Below are positions 7,924-19,500 of a DNA stretch of 64,000 nt, piece after piece. Made by a program: the position numbers and the translations under genes. Origin of the DNA: Acidovorax sp. Lineage in GTDB: Bacteria; Pseudomonadota; Gammaproteobacteria; Burkholderiales; Burkholderiaceae_C. The stretch is from the NCBI GenBank assembly GCA_031277855.1, contig JAITLO010000045.1, forward strand, positions 1 to 64,000, read 5' to 3'. The notes under the pieces are model-generated. The model was not told the origin of the DNA, made no database searches, and saw only the letters and a program-made list of their open reading frames with translations. The number at the start of each line of letters is the position of its first letter. Position 1 is the stretch's first letter.

Positions 7924-8763
7924 ATGCCCAGCCTCACACTGCAAGGACAAAGCCTCTATTACGAGGACACCCAAGGCAACGCGCCGGTGCTGGTGTTTGC
8001 CCACAGCTTTCTCATGGATGGCAGCATGTTCCATGGCCTGGCGCAACGTTTTCGATCGCAGTGGCGCTGCATCAGCTGGGATGCGCGTGGCCATGGCCGC
8101 TCCAGTGCTGCGCCAGAACCCTTCACTTACGACGATGTGGCCGATGACCTGGCAGCATTGCTCACCAAACTGGGCATCAACAAGGCCGTGGTGGTGGGAG
8201 TCTCCCAGGGCAGCCAGGTGGCGCTGCGCTTTGCCTTGCGCCACCGCCAACTGCTGCGCGCCATGGTGCTGATGGGTGCACAGGCCAGTACCGAAGACCC
8301 GCAAAAGCTGCCGGGCCAGGCCTCGCTGATTGATGAATGGGCCCGCGCCGGCCTGTCCGAGCCCATGGCCCGGGGCATGGCGCACCGGCTGGTCGATGCC
8401 GGCTGGCATGGCATTGCAGAGTGGCAGGCCAAATGGCGCGCCTGGACGCCGGCGCAGCTGCGCCGCTGTTTCTCGGCGCTGGCGCTGCGTGATGACCTCA
8501 GCGGCCGGCTGGGCGATGTGCAGCCCCCCGCCTTGCTCATCCATGGCGGGCGTGATGTCTGCGTCAGCACTGCACGCGCCCGCGCGTTGGTGCAGGAGCT
8601 GCCCCACGCACACTGGCTGCAAATTCCGGGTGCAGGCCATGCGCCCTTGCTCACCCACCCCGCCGAGGTGGAGGCAGCCATGTCCCGTTTCCTGGCCCAC
8701 CTGGGTGATCCGCTGTACCCTGAGTTTTCCGAGCCCAGCTCGGCCCAGCTCGCCGTGGCCTGA
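7924..8763 (+). CDS. Alpha/beta hydrolase
   Basis: A 279-residue alpha/beta-hydrolase. The nucleophile elbow is GVSQG with Ser94; the acid is probably the Asp of HGGRDVCVS and the base the His of GAGHAPLLTHP. The oxyanion region HSFLMDGSMF and the WDARGHGRS strand turn match enol-lactone hydrolases and related esterases. The start at 7924 follows AGGGAGA; a slightly longer frame from 7903 lacks a better site. It is divergent from the ImmA-like gene and followed by a terminator, so it is monocistronic. The natural ester or lactone substrate is not evident. Confidence 0.88.
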   Translation: MPSLTLQGQSLYYEDTQGNAPVLVFAHSFLMDGSMFHGLAQRFRSQWRCISWDARGHGRSSAAPEPFTYDDVADDLAALLTKLGINKAVVVGVSQGSQVALRFALRHRQLLRAMVLMGAQASTEDPQKLPGQASLIDEWARAGLSEPMARGMAHRLVDAGWHGIAEWQAKWRAWTPAQLRRCFSALALRDDLSGRLGDVQPPALLIHGGRDVCVSTARARALVQELPHAHWLQIPGAGHAPLLTHPAEVEAAMSRFLAHLGDPLYPEFSEPSSAQLAVA

Positions 8764-8802
8764 ATCCCGGGCCGCAGCGCCAGGGGGGCACGTCACCTTT
8801 GC

Positions 8803-8826
8803 AACGGCCCCTCAGGGCCGTTTTCT
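8803..8826 (+). terminator. Rho-independent terminator
   Basis: AACGGCCC and GGGCCGTT pair perfectly around a CTCA loop and are followed by TTCTTT. It ends the alpha/beta-hydrolase transcript. Confidence 0.8.
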
Positions 8827-8933
8827 TTGGGGCAAAGATGCAGCAGTCCGGTGCATGGCTATGCCATCCATGGCGGCACCCCGTGGAGCAGGTCTGCAAC
8901 AATCCGGGGTGTTTCCGGAAGACCCCCATATCC

Positions 8934-9362
8934 ATGTCGCCACGCGATCGCCAACCCACCGCTTCAGACCTCGCAGCCTGCCCTTGCGGGCGCACGGCCC
9001 AAGGCAAGTCCCTGGCCTATGCAGCCTGCTGCGGCCGTTTTATCGACCATTGGGATGCGGTGCCGGCGCCGGATGCCGAACATTTGATGCGCTCGCGCTA
9101 CACCGCTTTTGTGCGCGAGAACGCAGCCTATCTGCAGGCAAGCTGGCATGCCAGCCAGCGCCCGCCGGAGCTGACGTTTGAGTCCGCAGCCAAATGGCTA
9201 GGCCTGCAGGTCAAACACTTTGCGGCCACGGGCAGCGATACGGCCGAGGTGGAATTTGTGGCCCGTTTCCGTGTGGCCGGCCGCGCCATACGCCTGCATG
9301 AACGCAGCCGCTTTGTGCGGGAAGACGGGCGCTGGTACTACGTCGACGGTGATCAGTTTTAG
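8934..9362 (+). CDS. YchJ-family (UPF0225) protein
   Basis: A 142-residue cytosolic protein. The N-terminus has the cysteine pattern CPCG with a downstream ACCG, the SEC-C-like zinc-binding motif, then LMRSRYTAFV, which is diagnostic of YchJ proteins. An NTF2-like beta region ends in DGRWYYVDGD. The start at 8934 is chosen because it leads straight into the zinc motif and has GGAAGA upstream; longer frames begin inside the terminator region. Molecular role is unknown. It stands alone, 66 bp ahead of a HAD phosphatase. Confidence 0.87.
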   Translation: MSPRDRQPTASDLAACPCGRTAQGKSLAYAACCGRFIDHWDAVPAPDAEHLMRSRYTAFVRENAAYLQASWHASQRPPELTFESAAKWLGLQVKHFAATGSDTAEVEFVARFRVAGRAIRLHERSRFVREDGRWYYVDGDQF

Positions 9363-9428
9363 CCCGTAAATCCGCTCTATTTTTGAATGAAACCACTGCT
9401 GATGCGCTCTGTATCAGCATCAATAGCT

Positions 9429-10097
9429 ATGCAATTTGAAGCAATCCTGTTTGACTGTGATGGTGTGCTGGTCGACAGCGAAACCATTACCAACCGCGTG
9501 CTGCACGGCATGCTCAACGAGTCCGGTTGGGCGCTTTCCGAAGATGAATGCATGCGCATTTTTGTCGGTCACACCGTGCGCAGCAAGACGGAGCAGATCG
9601 AGGCTGAAACCGGAAAACCGCTGACCGACGCCTGGATGGCCGAGTTCTACGAACGCCGCAACCAGCGCCTGCGTGCCGAGCTGCTACCCATTGCGGGAGC
9701 CGTGCCGGCCGTGGCGCGCTTGCACCAGGCCCTGGCCGGCAAGATGGCTGTGGCCAGCGGTGCAGACAAGCCCAAGGTGGTCATGCAGCTGGACAAAGTG
9801 GGTCTGCTGCCCTTTTTTGGCGAGCATGTCTTCAGCGGCCATGATCTGCCGCGCACCAAGCCCTGGCCCGATGTCTATCTGGCCGCTGCCGCTGCCGTGC
9901 AGGCCGACCCGACACGCTGCCTGGTGATCGAAGACTCCGTGCCCGGCCTCACCGCAGGCGTGCGCGCCGGTGCCACCGTATGGGGCTTTTGCCCCAAGGA
10001 TGGCGCCCATTCCACACCCCAGCAGCTGCTGGAGGCCGGCGCTGCCCGGGTGTTTGACGATATGGCGGATCTGCCTGGGTTGCTGGGTTTGGCGTGA
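9429..10097 (+). CDS. HAD-family phosphatase (beta-phosphoglucomutase/phosphoglycolate phosphatase-like)
   Basis: A 222-residue HAD subfamily I hydrolase. Motif I is FDCDGVLVDSE (nucleophile Asp9, acid Asp11), motif II contains the Ser of ASGADKP, motif III the Lys of RTKPWPDVYL, and motif IV is VIEDSVPG. The four-helix cap between motifs I and II fits sugar-phosphate or phosphoglycolate phosphatases. The start at 9429 is the ATG just before the first strand; neither it nor the ATG at 9387 has a clear ribosome site. It converges on the autotransporter gene. Confidence 0.86.
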   Translation: MQFEAILFDCDGVLVDSETITNRVLHGMLNESGWALSEDECMRIFVGHTVRSKTEQIEAETGKPLTDAWMAEFYERRNQRLRAELLPIAGAVPAVARLHQALAGKMAVASGADKPKVVMQLDKVGLLPFFGEHVFSGHDLPRTKPWPDVYLAAAAAVQADPTRCLVIEDSVPGLTAGVRAGATVWGFCPKDGAHSTPQQLLEAGAARVFDDMADLPGLLGLA

Positions 10098-10141
10098 TGG
10101 TGAATGGGGGCGCGGCCCTGGCCTAGATCGTCACCATGCTC

Positions 10142-12979
10142 TTAAAACCCCCAGTGCAGCTTGATTTGGGCGGCCTGCTCGCGCAGGCCTTGGCCTATTT
10201 CGCTGCGCAGTCCCATGGCCAGCGCCGCATTGCGGCTCCAGGCTATTTCTGCCTCCAGTTTGAGAAGCGCCGTGTTGCGCGCCAATGGCGCTCCGGTCAC
10301 GGTGAAGCTGGGGCCCGCTTCAAACGCCAGTGTTTTGCTGGGGTTGATGTCACCCCAGGCATGGCGCCAACCCATGGTGGCGCGCAGGTGCCCATCTTTG
10401 CCTGCCCACTGAAAAGCCTGGTGCAGGTGCAGACCCAGTGTGGTGCTTGCCAGATGGGCCGTGCTGCTGTTGCCCTGAAGGGCTGCAGAGCCACCCGCCT
10501 CCCGAAAGCGGCCGGTACGTTGTTCACCCAGGACAAGACCCACAAATGGCTCCAAGCCCAGGGCATTTCCAGGGGGCAGCGCATAGCCGATTTCGGAAAA
10601 CAACTGGGCAGTGTGGGCCTGGTAATGGGCCGTGAGTGTCTGGCCCAGACTGGCGACACGGCGCTCCGAGCTGATGTCATGCCAGGTATAGGAAAGGCCA
10701 CCCAGGACGCTGATACGGGCGGTGCCATGCGCCCATTGCTTGCCACCGTAGAGTGCCGCGCTGTAGCTGTCGATCTTGGCGGTGGCACTGCGGTCCGCCA
10801 TGCGGCCGTCGGTGTAGGTGTAGCCCAGTGCCGCGCCCAGGCGCCAGCCACTGTGGCCTACGGCTTCATCCATGCCTGCAAAAACGCCCATGGTGCGCTG
10901 CTTCAGGCGTGGGGCGTTGCCATCGCTTTGGTAGCTTTGCCAAAGGCCCATGAGCTCTGCCCAGGCGGGCAAGGCCTTGGAGCTCGGCCAGGCAGAGGCC
11001 GGCAGTGCCTGACTGCTTTGGGCTATGGGAGCGCCGGGATACCAGCCTGCTGTGAGGCTGTTGCGCAACTGCCCCAGGCTGACCCGTGGCATATGCGTGT
11101 TCAGCGGGATCAGACTGCTGGCGACGCTGGCATGGGAGTCGCCGGAGAGGCTGTTGGCGAGGGCGCCGGCTTGCTGTTTGTCGATGGGTACCAGGTGCTC
11201 ATAGAGAACATGGCCGGGGCCCAGCCCTTGGATGTTGCGCACCACGGCTTGTTGGTTGTGGGTGTCCACCTGGCTGGCAAAGTCTTCCACGCCGTGCAGC
11301 ACCAGCGTCACCGTATGCGGCGTATAGAGCAAGAAAGGGCGCACAAAGGCGTAGCTGGACAGCGCTGCGCTGAAATGCGAGCCGGCGCTAATGCCCCCAT
11401 CCGCGCTCAGAATGAGATAGGGGGTGGCCAACGCGAAACTGCTGCGGGGGCCGACATGCAGCACGTTCCCGCCCAATGTGGCGGTACCGGATATATGCAG
11501 CTGGGAGGCCTGGCTGCCGTCGGGGTTGGCCTGGACCTGATAGGTGGTGCCGGGCTCCAGCACCAGGTCTCCCTGTATATGCAAGCTGCCGTAAGCGATG
11601 GTGGGCGTGCCTGGCGCCACGGTGGCACCGTTTTGCAGGGTGGTGACCAACCCCGGGGAGCCTACAGTTCCTGTACCTGCCAGCGTGGCACCACGGGCTA
11701 CGCTCAGCATGCCGCCCAATTGGCTGCCGGGCGCCAGCAGCAGTGTTCCGTCGGTGACCAGGGTGTTTCCAGCGTAGCCGCTGCTGTTTCCCAGCAGTGT
11801 CAGCGTTCCGGCACCTTCTTTGTAGAGCGTGCCAGCACCCGACAGCACCCCGAAATACTGAGAGGCATCGCTGCGCTGAAAGTGCATGGCGCCGGCATTG
11901 TCCACATTGCCTTCCAGCGTGCCTGAGCTGCCGCCCGTGCCTATTCGCAAGACGCCGGTGGCCGTGTTGGCGATGGTGCCAGCGCTGGTCAGCAGGCCGT
12001 TGTTGATCAGCGTGCCATTGTTGGTCAGCGTGCCGCTGTTGAGCAATATGCCATCGTTGATCACGCTGCCGTCATTGGTCAGGGCGCCCTGGTTGTCCAG
12101 GGTGCCCGTATTGCTGAGCAGGCTGCCAGATGCATTGCTCAGGATGACCTCGTTCTGCAAGGTGCCCGTGTTGACGAGTGTGCCGCTGTTGGCAAGCTCG
12201 AATTTGTTGATCAGGGTGCCGTAGTTGAACAGCTCAAAATAGTTGAACAGCTGGGTGATGGCATGGGTGATCAATGTGCTGCCGCGGTAATTGTTCAATC
12301 GGCCGTAGTTGTTCAACTGCCAGCCGTTGACGAGGGTGCCGTAGTTGTCCAACGTGCTGTTGGCGTGGTTGTCGAGTGTGCTGAAGTTGTTGAGTTGCCC
12401 GTAGTTGGTGAGCGTGCCGTAGTTGTCCACGGTGCCCACGGTATTGCTGTTATTTAACGTGCCGCGGTTGGTGAGCTGACCATGGTTGCTGAGTGCACCT
12501 TCGTTGTCTATCTGGCCGTGGTTGCTGAACTGGCCTCCGGCTGCATTGGTGAGGGTGCTGCTGGCGCTGGTGCTCAGCTGCTCCTGGTTGGCGAGCTCGC
12601 CGTTGTTGGTGAGGGTGCTGAAATGGTCCAGATTCAGCGTGCCACTGTTGCTCAGCACGCCGTTGTTGGTGAGCTGACTGCTGCTGTCCAGGTTCAGCGT
12701 GCCTGATGCTGCGATGTTTCCTCCATCGACCACACCGGAGGCGTAGTCGCCCGGGATGGCGTGGGTGCTGCCTGCCGGGACATCGATCACAGGTGGTGCT
12801 CCCAGCGCCATCTTCGGGCCCAGCAAACACAAGCCCAGTGCCATGGCGGCCGCTTGGGGAGCTGCCCTGTGCATGCCCGGCCTTGCTCCGGAGGGCGCGT
12901 GATCGGAGCAGCAGGCATTTGCGCGCACGGGCGCCCAGCCGGGCGGAACACGATCCATGTCGCGGGCAAGGTGGTACAT
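10142..12979 (-). CDS. Type V autotransporter with asparagine-rich tandem-repeat passenger
   Basis: A 945-residue surface protein. After a signal peptide ending near residue 61 (MALGLCLLG..ALGA), residues about 85-335 are built of short xLxNxG units of mostly six residues (TLTNYG, QLNNFS, TLDNYG, QLNNYG), probably a beta-solenoid with an asparagine ladder. Residues 375-420 form the autotransporter-associated strand repeat (GAGTLTLLGNSSGYAGNTLVTDGTLLL). The last 270 or so residues form the outer-membrane barrel and end in phenylalanine (KLHWGF), as expected for BAM recognition. The GTG/ATG region at 12979 has GGGAGG upstream; an ATG at 12874 directly before the signal peptide is an alternative. 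The ligand is unknown. Confidence 0.9.
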   Translation of the reverse strand: MYHLARDMDRVPPGWAPVRANACCSDHAPSGARPGMHRAAPQAAAMALGLCLLGPKMALGAPPVIDVPAGSTHAIPGDYASGVVDGGNIAASGTLNLDSSSQLTNNGVLSNSGTLNLDHFSTLTNNGELANQEQLSTSASSTLTNAAGGQFSNHGQIDNEGALSNHGQLTNRGTLNNSNTVGTVDNYGTLTNYGQLNNFSTLDNHANSTLDNYGTLVNGWQLNNYGRLNNYRGSTLITHAITQLFNYFELFNYGTLINKFELANSGTLVNTGTLQNEVILSNASGSLLSNTGTLDNQGALTNDGSVINDGILLNSGTLTNNGTLINNGLLTSAGTIANTATGVLRIGTGGSSGTLEGNVDNAGAMHFQRSDASQYFGVLSGAGTLYKEGAGTLTLLGNSSGYAGNTLVTDGTLLLAPGSQLGGMLSVARGATLAGTGTVGSPGLVTTLQNGATVAPGTPTIAYGSLHIQGDLVLEPGTTYQVQANPDGSQASQLHISGTATLGGNVLHVGPRSSFALATPYLILSADGGISAGSHFSAALSSYAFVRPFLLYTPHTVTLVLHGVEDFASQVDTHNQQAVVRNIQGLGPGHVLYEHLVPIDKQQAGALANSLSGDSHASVASSLIPLNTHMPRVSLGQLRNSLTAGWYPGAPIAQSSQALPASAWPSSKALPAWAELMGLWQSYQSDGNAPRLKQRTMGVFAGMDEAVGHSGWRLGAALGYTYTDGRMADRSATAKIDSYSAALYGGKQWAHGTARISVLGGLSYTWHDISSERRVASLGQTLTAHYQAHTAQLFSEIGYALPPGNALGLEPFVGLVLGEQRTGRFREAGGSAALQGNSSTAHLASTTLGLHLHQAFQWAGKDGHLRATMGWRHAWGDINPSKTLAFEAGPSFTVTGAPLARNTALLKLEAEIAWSRNAALAMGLRSEIGQGLREQAAQIKLHWGF

Positions 12980-13119
12980 ACGGCGAACCTCCCAATCTCT
13001 GTGATGGAAAGCCGCTCTGAGGCGGCTCTATCCGTGCGTGAAGCTGCCGTGTAAATTTAAGTTAGCTTTGTATGTTTTTGCCTCCCGCTGATCACGCTAT
13101 GCCATGGCCTGCCGCGACC

Positions 13120-14184
13120 TCACTCCACCACCCGGTTCAGCGCCCGGTACTCCGCCGGGCTGTGGCCGGTCCAGGTCTTGAAGGCGCGCAGAAAGCTTTT
13201 GTCGCTGGCAAAGCCGCAGGCCTGGGCGATGCGCTTGAGCGGGCGGTCGCTGCGCAGCAGCAAGGTGGTGGCACGGTCCAGGCGCACGCTGTCTTTCAGC
13301 GCCTGCAGGGTCTGGCCCTCGGCCTGCAGTTGGCGGTGCAGGCTGCGCGGCGACACCAGCAGGGCGCGGGCCAGGGTGTCGGCTGTGTGCAGCAGCTGGG
13401 TGTCGGCCACCAGCAGCTGGCGCACGCGGGCACTCCACTGTTTTTCGCGCCGGTAGGGCAGCACCTGGATGGGCAGGGCGCGTTGCAGCATCTGCTGCAG
13501 CGCGGTCTCGTCGCGGGCCAGGGGCAGGTCCAGCAGCCTGGCCTCAAAGCGCAGACTGGCCCAGGGCGCATCAAAGCGTATGGGGCCGGGGAACATCTGC
13601 GGATAGGCATCGGCATGGGCGGGCGCGGCAAAGGGAAAGCCGGCCTCCAGCAGCGGCAGGCGGGCATCGATCAGCCAACTGGCCACGCCGTGGATGTTGC
13701 GCAGCAGCGAGACGGTGCAGAACTCGCGCACCGGGCCCAGGTTGCGCAGCTCCTGCAGCCGCAGCTCGGCCAGCTCGCCGTGGCGCACCAGCTCCAGGGA
13801 CACATCGTCATTGAGCAGACCGTGGTGGCGGCACCAGCGCGCCATGGCCAGGCCCAGCGTGGGGCTGCTGATGCTTGCGCGCGCCAGCATGCCGTAGCTG
13901 CCCCAGGGCAGGCGGCGGCCAAACCAGCCCAGGGCCTCGTCGTCCAGCTCGCGCATGGCATGGCCGCACAGCAGCTCCATTTGCAGCGCGGTGATGCGGG
14001 AGCGGGTCTTGGCCACCTGCTCTGGCGCGATTTGTGCCGCCTGCAGTGCGGCAATCGGGTCCAGCTCGCGCTTGGCATAGGCCCAGACCACGGCCTGCAC
14101 AAAGGCCATGGGCGTGAGCGCGGGCGGCGCATCGAGTGCAGGAGCGGCGGAAGGGACCAGGCTGGGCGTGTACATGGGTGGCAA
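13120..14184 (-). CDS. AraC-family transcriptional regulator (Arabinose_bd/OruR-like)
   Basis: A 354-residue regulator. The N-terminal two thirds match the ligand-sensor type of OruR-like AraC proteins, with the typical G-L-A-M-ARWCRHHGLL stretch. The C-terminal HTH region (about 255-350) has PRSLHRQLQAEGQTLQALKDSVRLDRA and IAQACGFASDKSFLRAFKTWTGHSPAEYR. It is divergent from the acyl-CoA synthetase 108 bp away, with a near-palindrome ATATGGGCCCGTAT (14216-14229) between them, so control of that gene by an acid or its thioester is the simplest inference. Confidence 0.9.
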   Translation of the reverse strand: MPPMYTPSLVPSAAPALDAPPALTPMAFVQAVVWAYAKRELDPIAALQAAQIAPEQVAKTRSRITALQMELLCGHAMRELDDEALGWFGRRLPWGSYGMLARASISSPTLGLAMARWCRHHGLLNDDVSLELVRHGELAELRLQELRNLGPVREFCTVSLLRNIHGVASWLIDARLPLLEAGFPFAAPAHADAYPQMFPGPIRFDAPWASLRFEARLLDLPLARDETALQQMLQRALPIQVLPYRREKQWSARVRQLLVADTQLLHTADTLARALLVSPRSLHRQLQAEGQTLQALKDSVRLDRATTLLLRSDRPLKRIAQACGFASDKSFLRAFKTWTGHSPAEYRALNRVVE

Positions 14185-14292
14185 TTATTGCAACCTTGCT
14201 GACGGCTTCTGCGCGATATGGGCCCGTATGCTGAAGAGATTGATTGACATGGCGGGGCCACGCAGACCCCCCGGCACCAGGAGACCAGCACC

Positions 14293-16005
14293 ATGGACAC
14301 CACGCTTTTGTCCACCAGCCATGCGCGCGGCGCTACCGACAAGCCCCTGATCGAGCAGACCATTGGCGACTTTTTTGCGCAGATGGCAGCGCGCCAGCCC
14401 GGGCGTGAAGCCCTGGTCAGCCGCCACCAGGGCCTGCGCTACAGCTATGCCGAGCTGCACCGTGCGGCACGCCAGCTGGCCAGCGCGCTGCTGGGGCAGG
14501 GCATCACGCGCGGCGACCGCGTGGGTATCTGGAGCCACAACAACGCCGAATGGGTGCTGATGCAGCTGGCCACGGCCCAGGTGGGCATCATCCTGGTCAA
14601 CATCAACCCGGCCTATCGCACGGCCGAGGTGGAATACGCGCTGAACAAGGTGGGCTGCAAGGCCCTGGTGGCCATGCCGCAGTTCAAGACCAGCGACTAC
14701 CTGGGCATGCTGCGCGAGCTGGCACCGGAGCTGGCACACAGCCAAGCCGGCCAGTTGCAGGCTGCACGCCTGCCCACGCTGCGCTCCGTGGTGTGGATCG
14801 ATGTGGCGGGCGAGGGTGATGAGCAGCCCGGAATGCAGCGTTTTTCCGCGTTGATGGCCACGGGCGATGCCGATGATGCGCGCATAGACCCGATTGCCGC
14901 CACGCTGCAGAACACCGACCCCATCAACATCCAGTTCACCAGCGGCACCACGGGCTTCCCCAAGGGCGCCACGCTGACCCACCGCAACATTCTGAACAAC
15001 GGCTTTTTCATCGGCGAATGCATGCGGCTCACGCCCGAAGACCGGCTGTGCATTCCCGTGCCGCTGTACCACTGCTTTGGCATGGTGCTGGGCAATCTGG
15101 CCTGCTTCACCCATGGCAGCACCATCGTCTACCCCAACGACGGCTTTGATGCCCTGGCCGTGCTGGAGGCCGTACAGGCCGAGCGCTGCACCGGCCTGCA
15201 TGGCGTGCCCACCATGTTTATTGCCGAGCTGCAGCACCCGCAGTTTGGCGAGTTCGACCTGTCCACGCTGCGCACCGGCATCATGGCCGGCTCGCCCTGC
15301 CCCATCGAGGTGATGAAGCGCGTGGTCAAGGACATGCACTTGAGCGAAATCACCATTGCCTACGGCATGACGGAAACCAGCCCCGTCAGCTGCCAGAGCG
15401 ATGCCGACACGCCGCTGGAAAAGCGCGTGGCCACCGTGGGCAAGGTGCAACCCCATCTGGAGGTGAAGATTGTCGACCCCGACACCGGCGCCACCGTGGC
15501 TCCGGGCGTATCGGGCGAGCTGTGCACCAAGGGCTATTCCGTGATGCATGGCTACTGGGGCGATGCGGAGAAAACCCGTGAAGCCATTGATGAAGAAGGC
15601 TGGATGCACACCGGCGACCTGGCCACCATGGATGCCGAGGGCTATGTGAACATCGTCGGCCGCATCAAGGACATGGTGATCCGGGGCGGCGAGAACATCT
15701 ACCCGCGCGAGATTGAAGAGTTTCTCTACCGCCACCCGCAGGTTCAGGATGTGCAGGTCGTGGGCCTGCCCGATCAGCGCTATGGCGAGGAGCTGTGCGC
15801 CTGGATCATCACCAAACCCGGTGAAAGCCTGGACGAAGAGGGCGTGCGTGCCTTCTGCAAGGGCCAGATCGCCCACTACAAGGTGCCGCGCTATATCCGT
15901 TTTGTCGACGCCTTCCCCATGACGGTGACCGGAAAGATCCAGAAGTTCCGCATCCGCGAGGAGATGGTGGAGCGCCTGCACCTGACGGCGGACCGCACGG
16001 CATGA
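14293..16005 (+). CDS. AMP-binding fatty-acyl-CoA synthetase
   Basis: A 570-residue adenylate-forming ligase that activates a carboxylic acid with ATP and CoA. The phosphate-binding loop [11 protein letters not shown] is at 215-225, the adenine motif YGMTETSP near 357, and [25 protein letters not shown] and [23 protein letters not shown] form the hinge; the C-terminal catalytic lysine motif is TGKIQKF. The sequence fits medium/long-chain or branched fatty acids rather than acetate. The start is preceded by CAGGAGACC. A divergent AraC regulator probably controls it. It could feed the acyl-CoA dehydrogenase at 2711 or the leucine pathway downstream. Confidence 0.92.
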   Translation: MDTTLLSTSHARGATDKPLIEQTIGDFFAQMAARQPGREALVSRHQGLRYSYAELHRAARQLASALLGQGITRGDRVGIWSHNNAEWVLMQLATAQVGIILVNINPAYRTAEVEYALNKVGCKALVAMPQFKTSDYLGMLRELAPELAHSQAGQLQAARLPTLRSVVWIDVAGEGDEQPGMQRFSALMATGDADDARIDPIAATLQNTDPINIQFTSGTTGFPKGATLTHRNILNNGFFIGECMRLTPEDRLCIPVPLYHCFGMVLGNLACFTHGSTIVYPNDGFDALAVLEAVQAERCTGLHGVPTMFIAELQHPQFGEFDLSTLRTGIMAGSPCPIEVMKRVVKDMHLSEITIAYGMTETSPVSCQSDADTPLEKRVATVGKVQPHLEVKIVDPDTGATVAPGVSGELCTKGYSVMHGYWGDAEKTREAIDEEGWMHTGDLATMDAEGYVNIVGRIKDMVIRGGENIYPREIEEFLYRHPQVQDVQVVGLPDQRYGEELCAWIITKPGESLDEEGVRAFCKGQIAHYKVPRYIRFVDAFPMTVTGKIQKFRIREEMVERLHLTADRTA

Positions 16006-16058
16006 AAAACCTGGTCGGTCGCCCGCCGCATTGCACGTTGTCTACAACGCGTCTGCGC

Positions 16059-17774
16059 TCAATGCCCGTCTATGGGCAGGCCGGCCGCGCGGCGGGCCAC
16101 GACCAGGCGTTTGCGCATGGCGACTTCGGCCAGATCCAGCTCGCTGACCATGGCACGCAGCGTTTCGTCGTTGATGCGATGGGCCTGGCGCTCGCCATAC
16201 AGCGTGTCGCGTTCCACCTGGATGCAGCGCAGGCGCAGCTCCATCTCACGCAAATAGCGCAGGCGGCGGTCCTGCACCAGCTCGGGCGTGTCGCGCTGGG
16301 CCTCGGTGGAGTTGGCCACACCGCTGTCGTCCACCAGGTGGATGCGGTTGCGGTATTCCTGGGTGATGCGCCCCACCACCTCCTGGTACTGGGCCAGCCA
16401 CTGCTCGTCGTGGCGCAGGGCCTCTTCCTCGGTCAGGGTCAGGCTGGCAATGGCGGCCTTGCAGGCGACGGCGCGTGCATGGCGCTCTTCGTGCTGGGTC
16501 TCGGTGTCCTCATGCGGGGGCATGCGGCGCAAAATAATGGGCAGGGTGATGGCGGCCAGCACCAGGGTGAACAAGATCACGCCGGTGGCCAGGAAAATCA
16601 GCAGATCCCGCTCGGGAAAAGGCACGCCGCCGCGCATGTGGACGGGAATCGACAATGCCGCCGCCAGCGTCACCGCGCCGCGTATGCCGGCCATGGTGGT
16701 GGCCAGGTTCAGCAGGGCCGAGGGCTTTTCGGCCATGCGGCCTTCGCGGTGGGCCTTGCGCAGTGCGCCATGCACGCCCAGCGTGATCCAGATCCAGCGC
16801 AGCAGCAGCAGGGCAAACGAGATCACCGCCACATAGCCGATCAAACGCCAGCCGTCATGGCCGGCATCCAGCAGCGTGGCGCCCATGATGGAGGGCAGCT
16901 GCAAACCCAGCAGCAGGAAGATGGCGCCGTTGAAGGCCGATTCCACCATGCCCCAGGTGCCCTCGGTCTGCAGCCGCTCCGAGATGAAGTTGCTGCGGTC
17001 CAGGTCGGCAAAATTGGTGGCAATACCGGCGGCCACGGCGGCCAGAATGCCCGAGACACCGATTTTTTCACCCACGATGTAGGCCGCAAATGGCAGCAGC
17101 ACCAGCAGCAGCACCATCTGCGTGGCAGCCACATCGCCCACGCGGCGGGTGACGGTGTCGCGCATGCGGCTGAAACCCCAGCCCAGCAGTGCGCCAATGC
17201 CCAGGCCGCCCACGGCCATCCAGGTGAAGTCCTTGGCCACGGCGTCCCAGGAGAACACTCCCGTCAGCGTGGCGGCCACGGCGAATTTCACGGCCACCAG
17301 GCCGGAGGCGTCGTTCAGCAGCGACTCGCCCTCCAGCATGTGCATGGTCTTGCTGGGCATGCCCAGGTTGCGGGTGATGGCCGAGACGGCTACGGCATCG
17401 GTGGGCGAGACCACGGCGGCCAGGGCAAAGGCCACGGTAAGCGGAATCGAGGGAATCATCCAGTGGATGAAATAGCCCAGGCCCAGCACCGTGAAGCACA
17501 CCAGCCCAAAGGCCAGCAGCAAGATGGGCTTGGCCATGGCAAAGAATTCGCGCTTGGGTATGCGCCAGCCGTCGGCAAAAAGCAGTGGCGGAATGAACAG
17601 CAGCAGAAACAGTTCTGGATCAAAGCTGATGTGCAGGCCTTTTTGGGGCCAGGCAATCACGGCGCCCAGGGCGATCTGGATCAGGGGCAGGGGGATGGCG
17701 CGCATATACCGCGCGGCAATACCCGTGACGGCGCCCAGCATCAGTACAAGCAAAACGGTTTCAACGGTGTGCAT
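16059..17774 (-). CDS. Na+/H+ antiporter, CPA1 family
   Basis: A 571-residue monovalent cation/proton antiporter. About twelve membrane segments span residues 5-415, with the NhaP/NHE ion-binding signatures LFIPPLLFADGW, SPTDAVAVSAI and LEGESLLNDASG (the ND pair is the transport site). A helical cytosolic tail of about 150 residues follows. The ATG at 17774 is chosen because membrane segment 1 begins at once; a GTG at 17837 would add 21 residues. No clear Shine-Dalgarno is seen. It converges on the acyl-CoA synthetase and is divergent from mccB. It probably handles pH and sodium homeostasis. Confidence 0.92.
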   Translation of the reverse strand: MHTVETVLLVLMLGAVTGIAARYMRAIPLPLIQIALGAVIAWPQKGLHISFDPELFLLLFIPPLLFADGWRIPKREFFAMAKPILLLAFGLVCFTVLGLGYFIHWMIPSIPLTVAFALAAVVSPTDAVAVSAITRNLGMPSKTMHMLEGESLLNDASGLVAVKFAVAATLTGVFSWDAVAKDFTWMAVGGLGIGALLGWGFSRMRDTVTRRVGDVAATQMVLLLVLLPFAAYIVGEKIGVSGILAAVAAGIATNFADLDRSNFISERLQTEGTWGMVESAFNGAIFLLLGLQLPSIMGATLLDAGHDGWRLIGYVAVISFALLLLRWIWITLGVHGALRKAHREGRMAEKPSALLNLATTMAGIRGAVTLAAALSIPVHMRGGVPFPERDLLIFLATGVILFTLVLAAITLPIILRRMPPHEDTETQHEERHARAVACKAAIASLTLTEEEALRHDEQWLAQYQEVVGRITQEYRNRIHLVDDSGVANSTEAQRDTPELVQDRRLRYLREMELRLRCIQVERDTLYGERQAHRINDETLRAMVSELDLAEVAMRKRLVVARRAAGLPIDGH

Positions 17775-17871
17775 AGGGGCGGTATTTTCAGTGACAGCAC
17801 CCTGCGCGCGCGTTTCGGCCAGATCCAAAAACCACACAAATAACTAAGGTAGACCCTTCTCGAGGAACAGC

Positions 17872-19479
<1,608 letters not shown>

Positions 19480-19500
19480 GCCCCCCGAAAGGAGCACACC

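Noticed and set aside
14185-15981. Long minus-strand frame opposite the acyl-CoA synthetase (598 codons), and similar antisense frames at 10136-11926, 21419-23176 and 60359-62611
   Set aside because: Each is fully covered by a well-supported gene on the other strand and has antisense-type composition.
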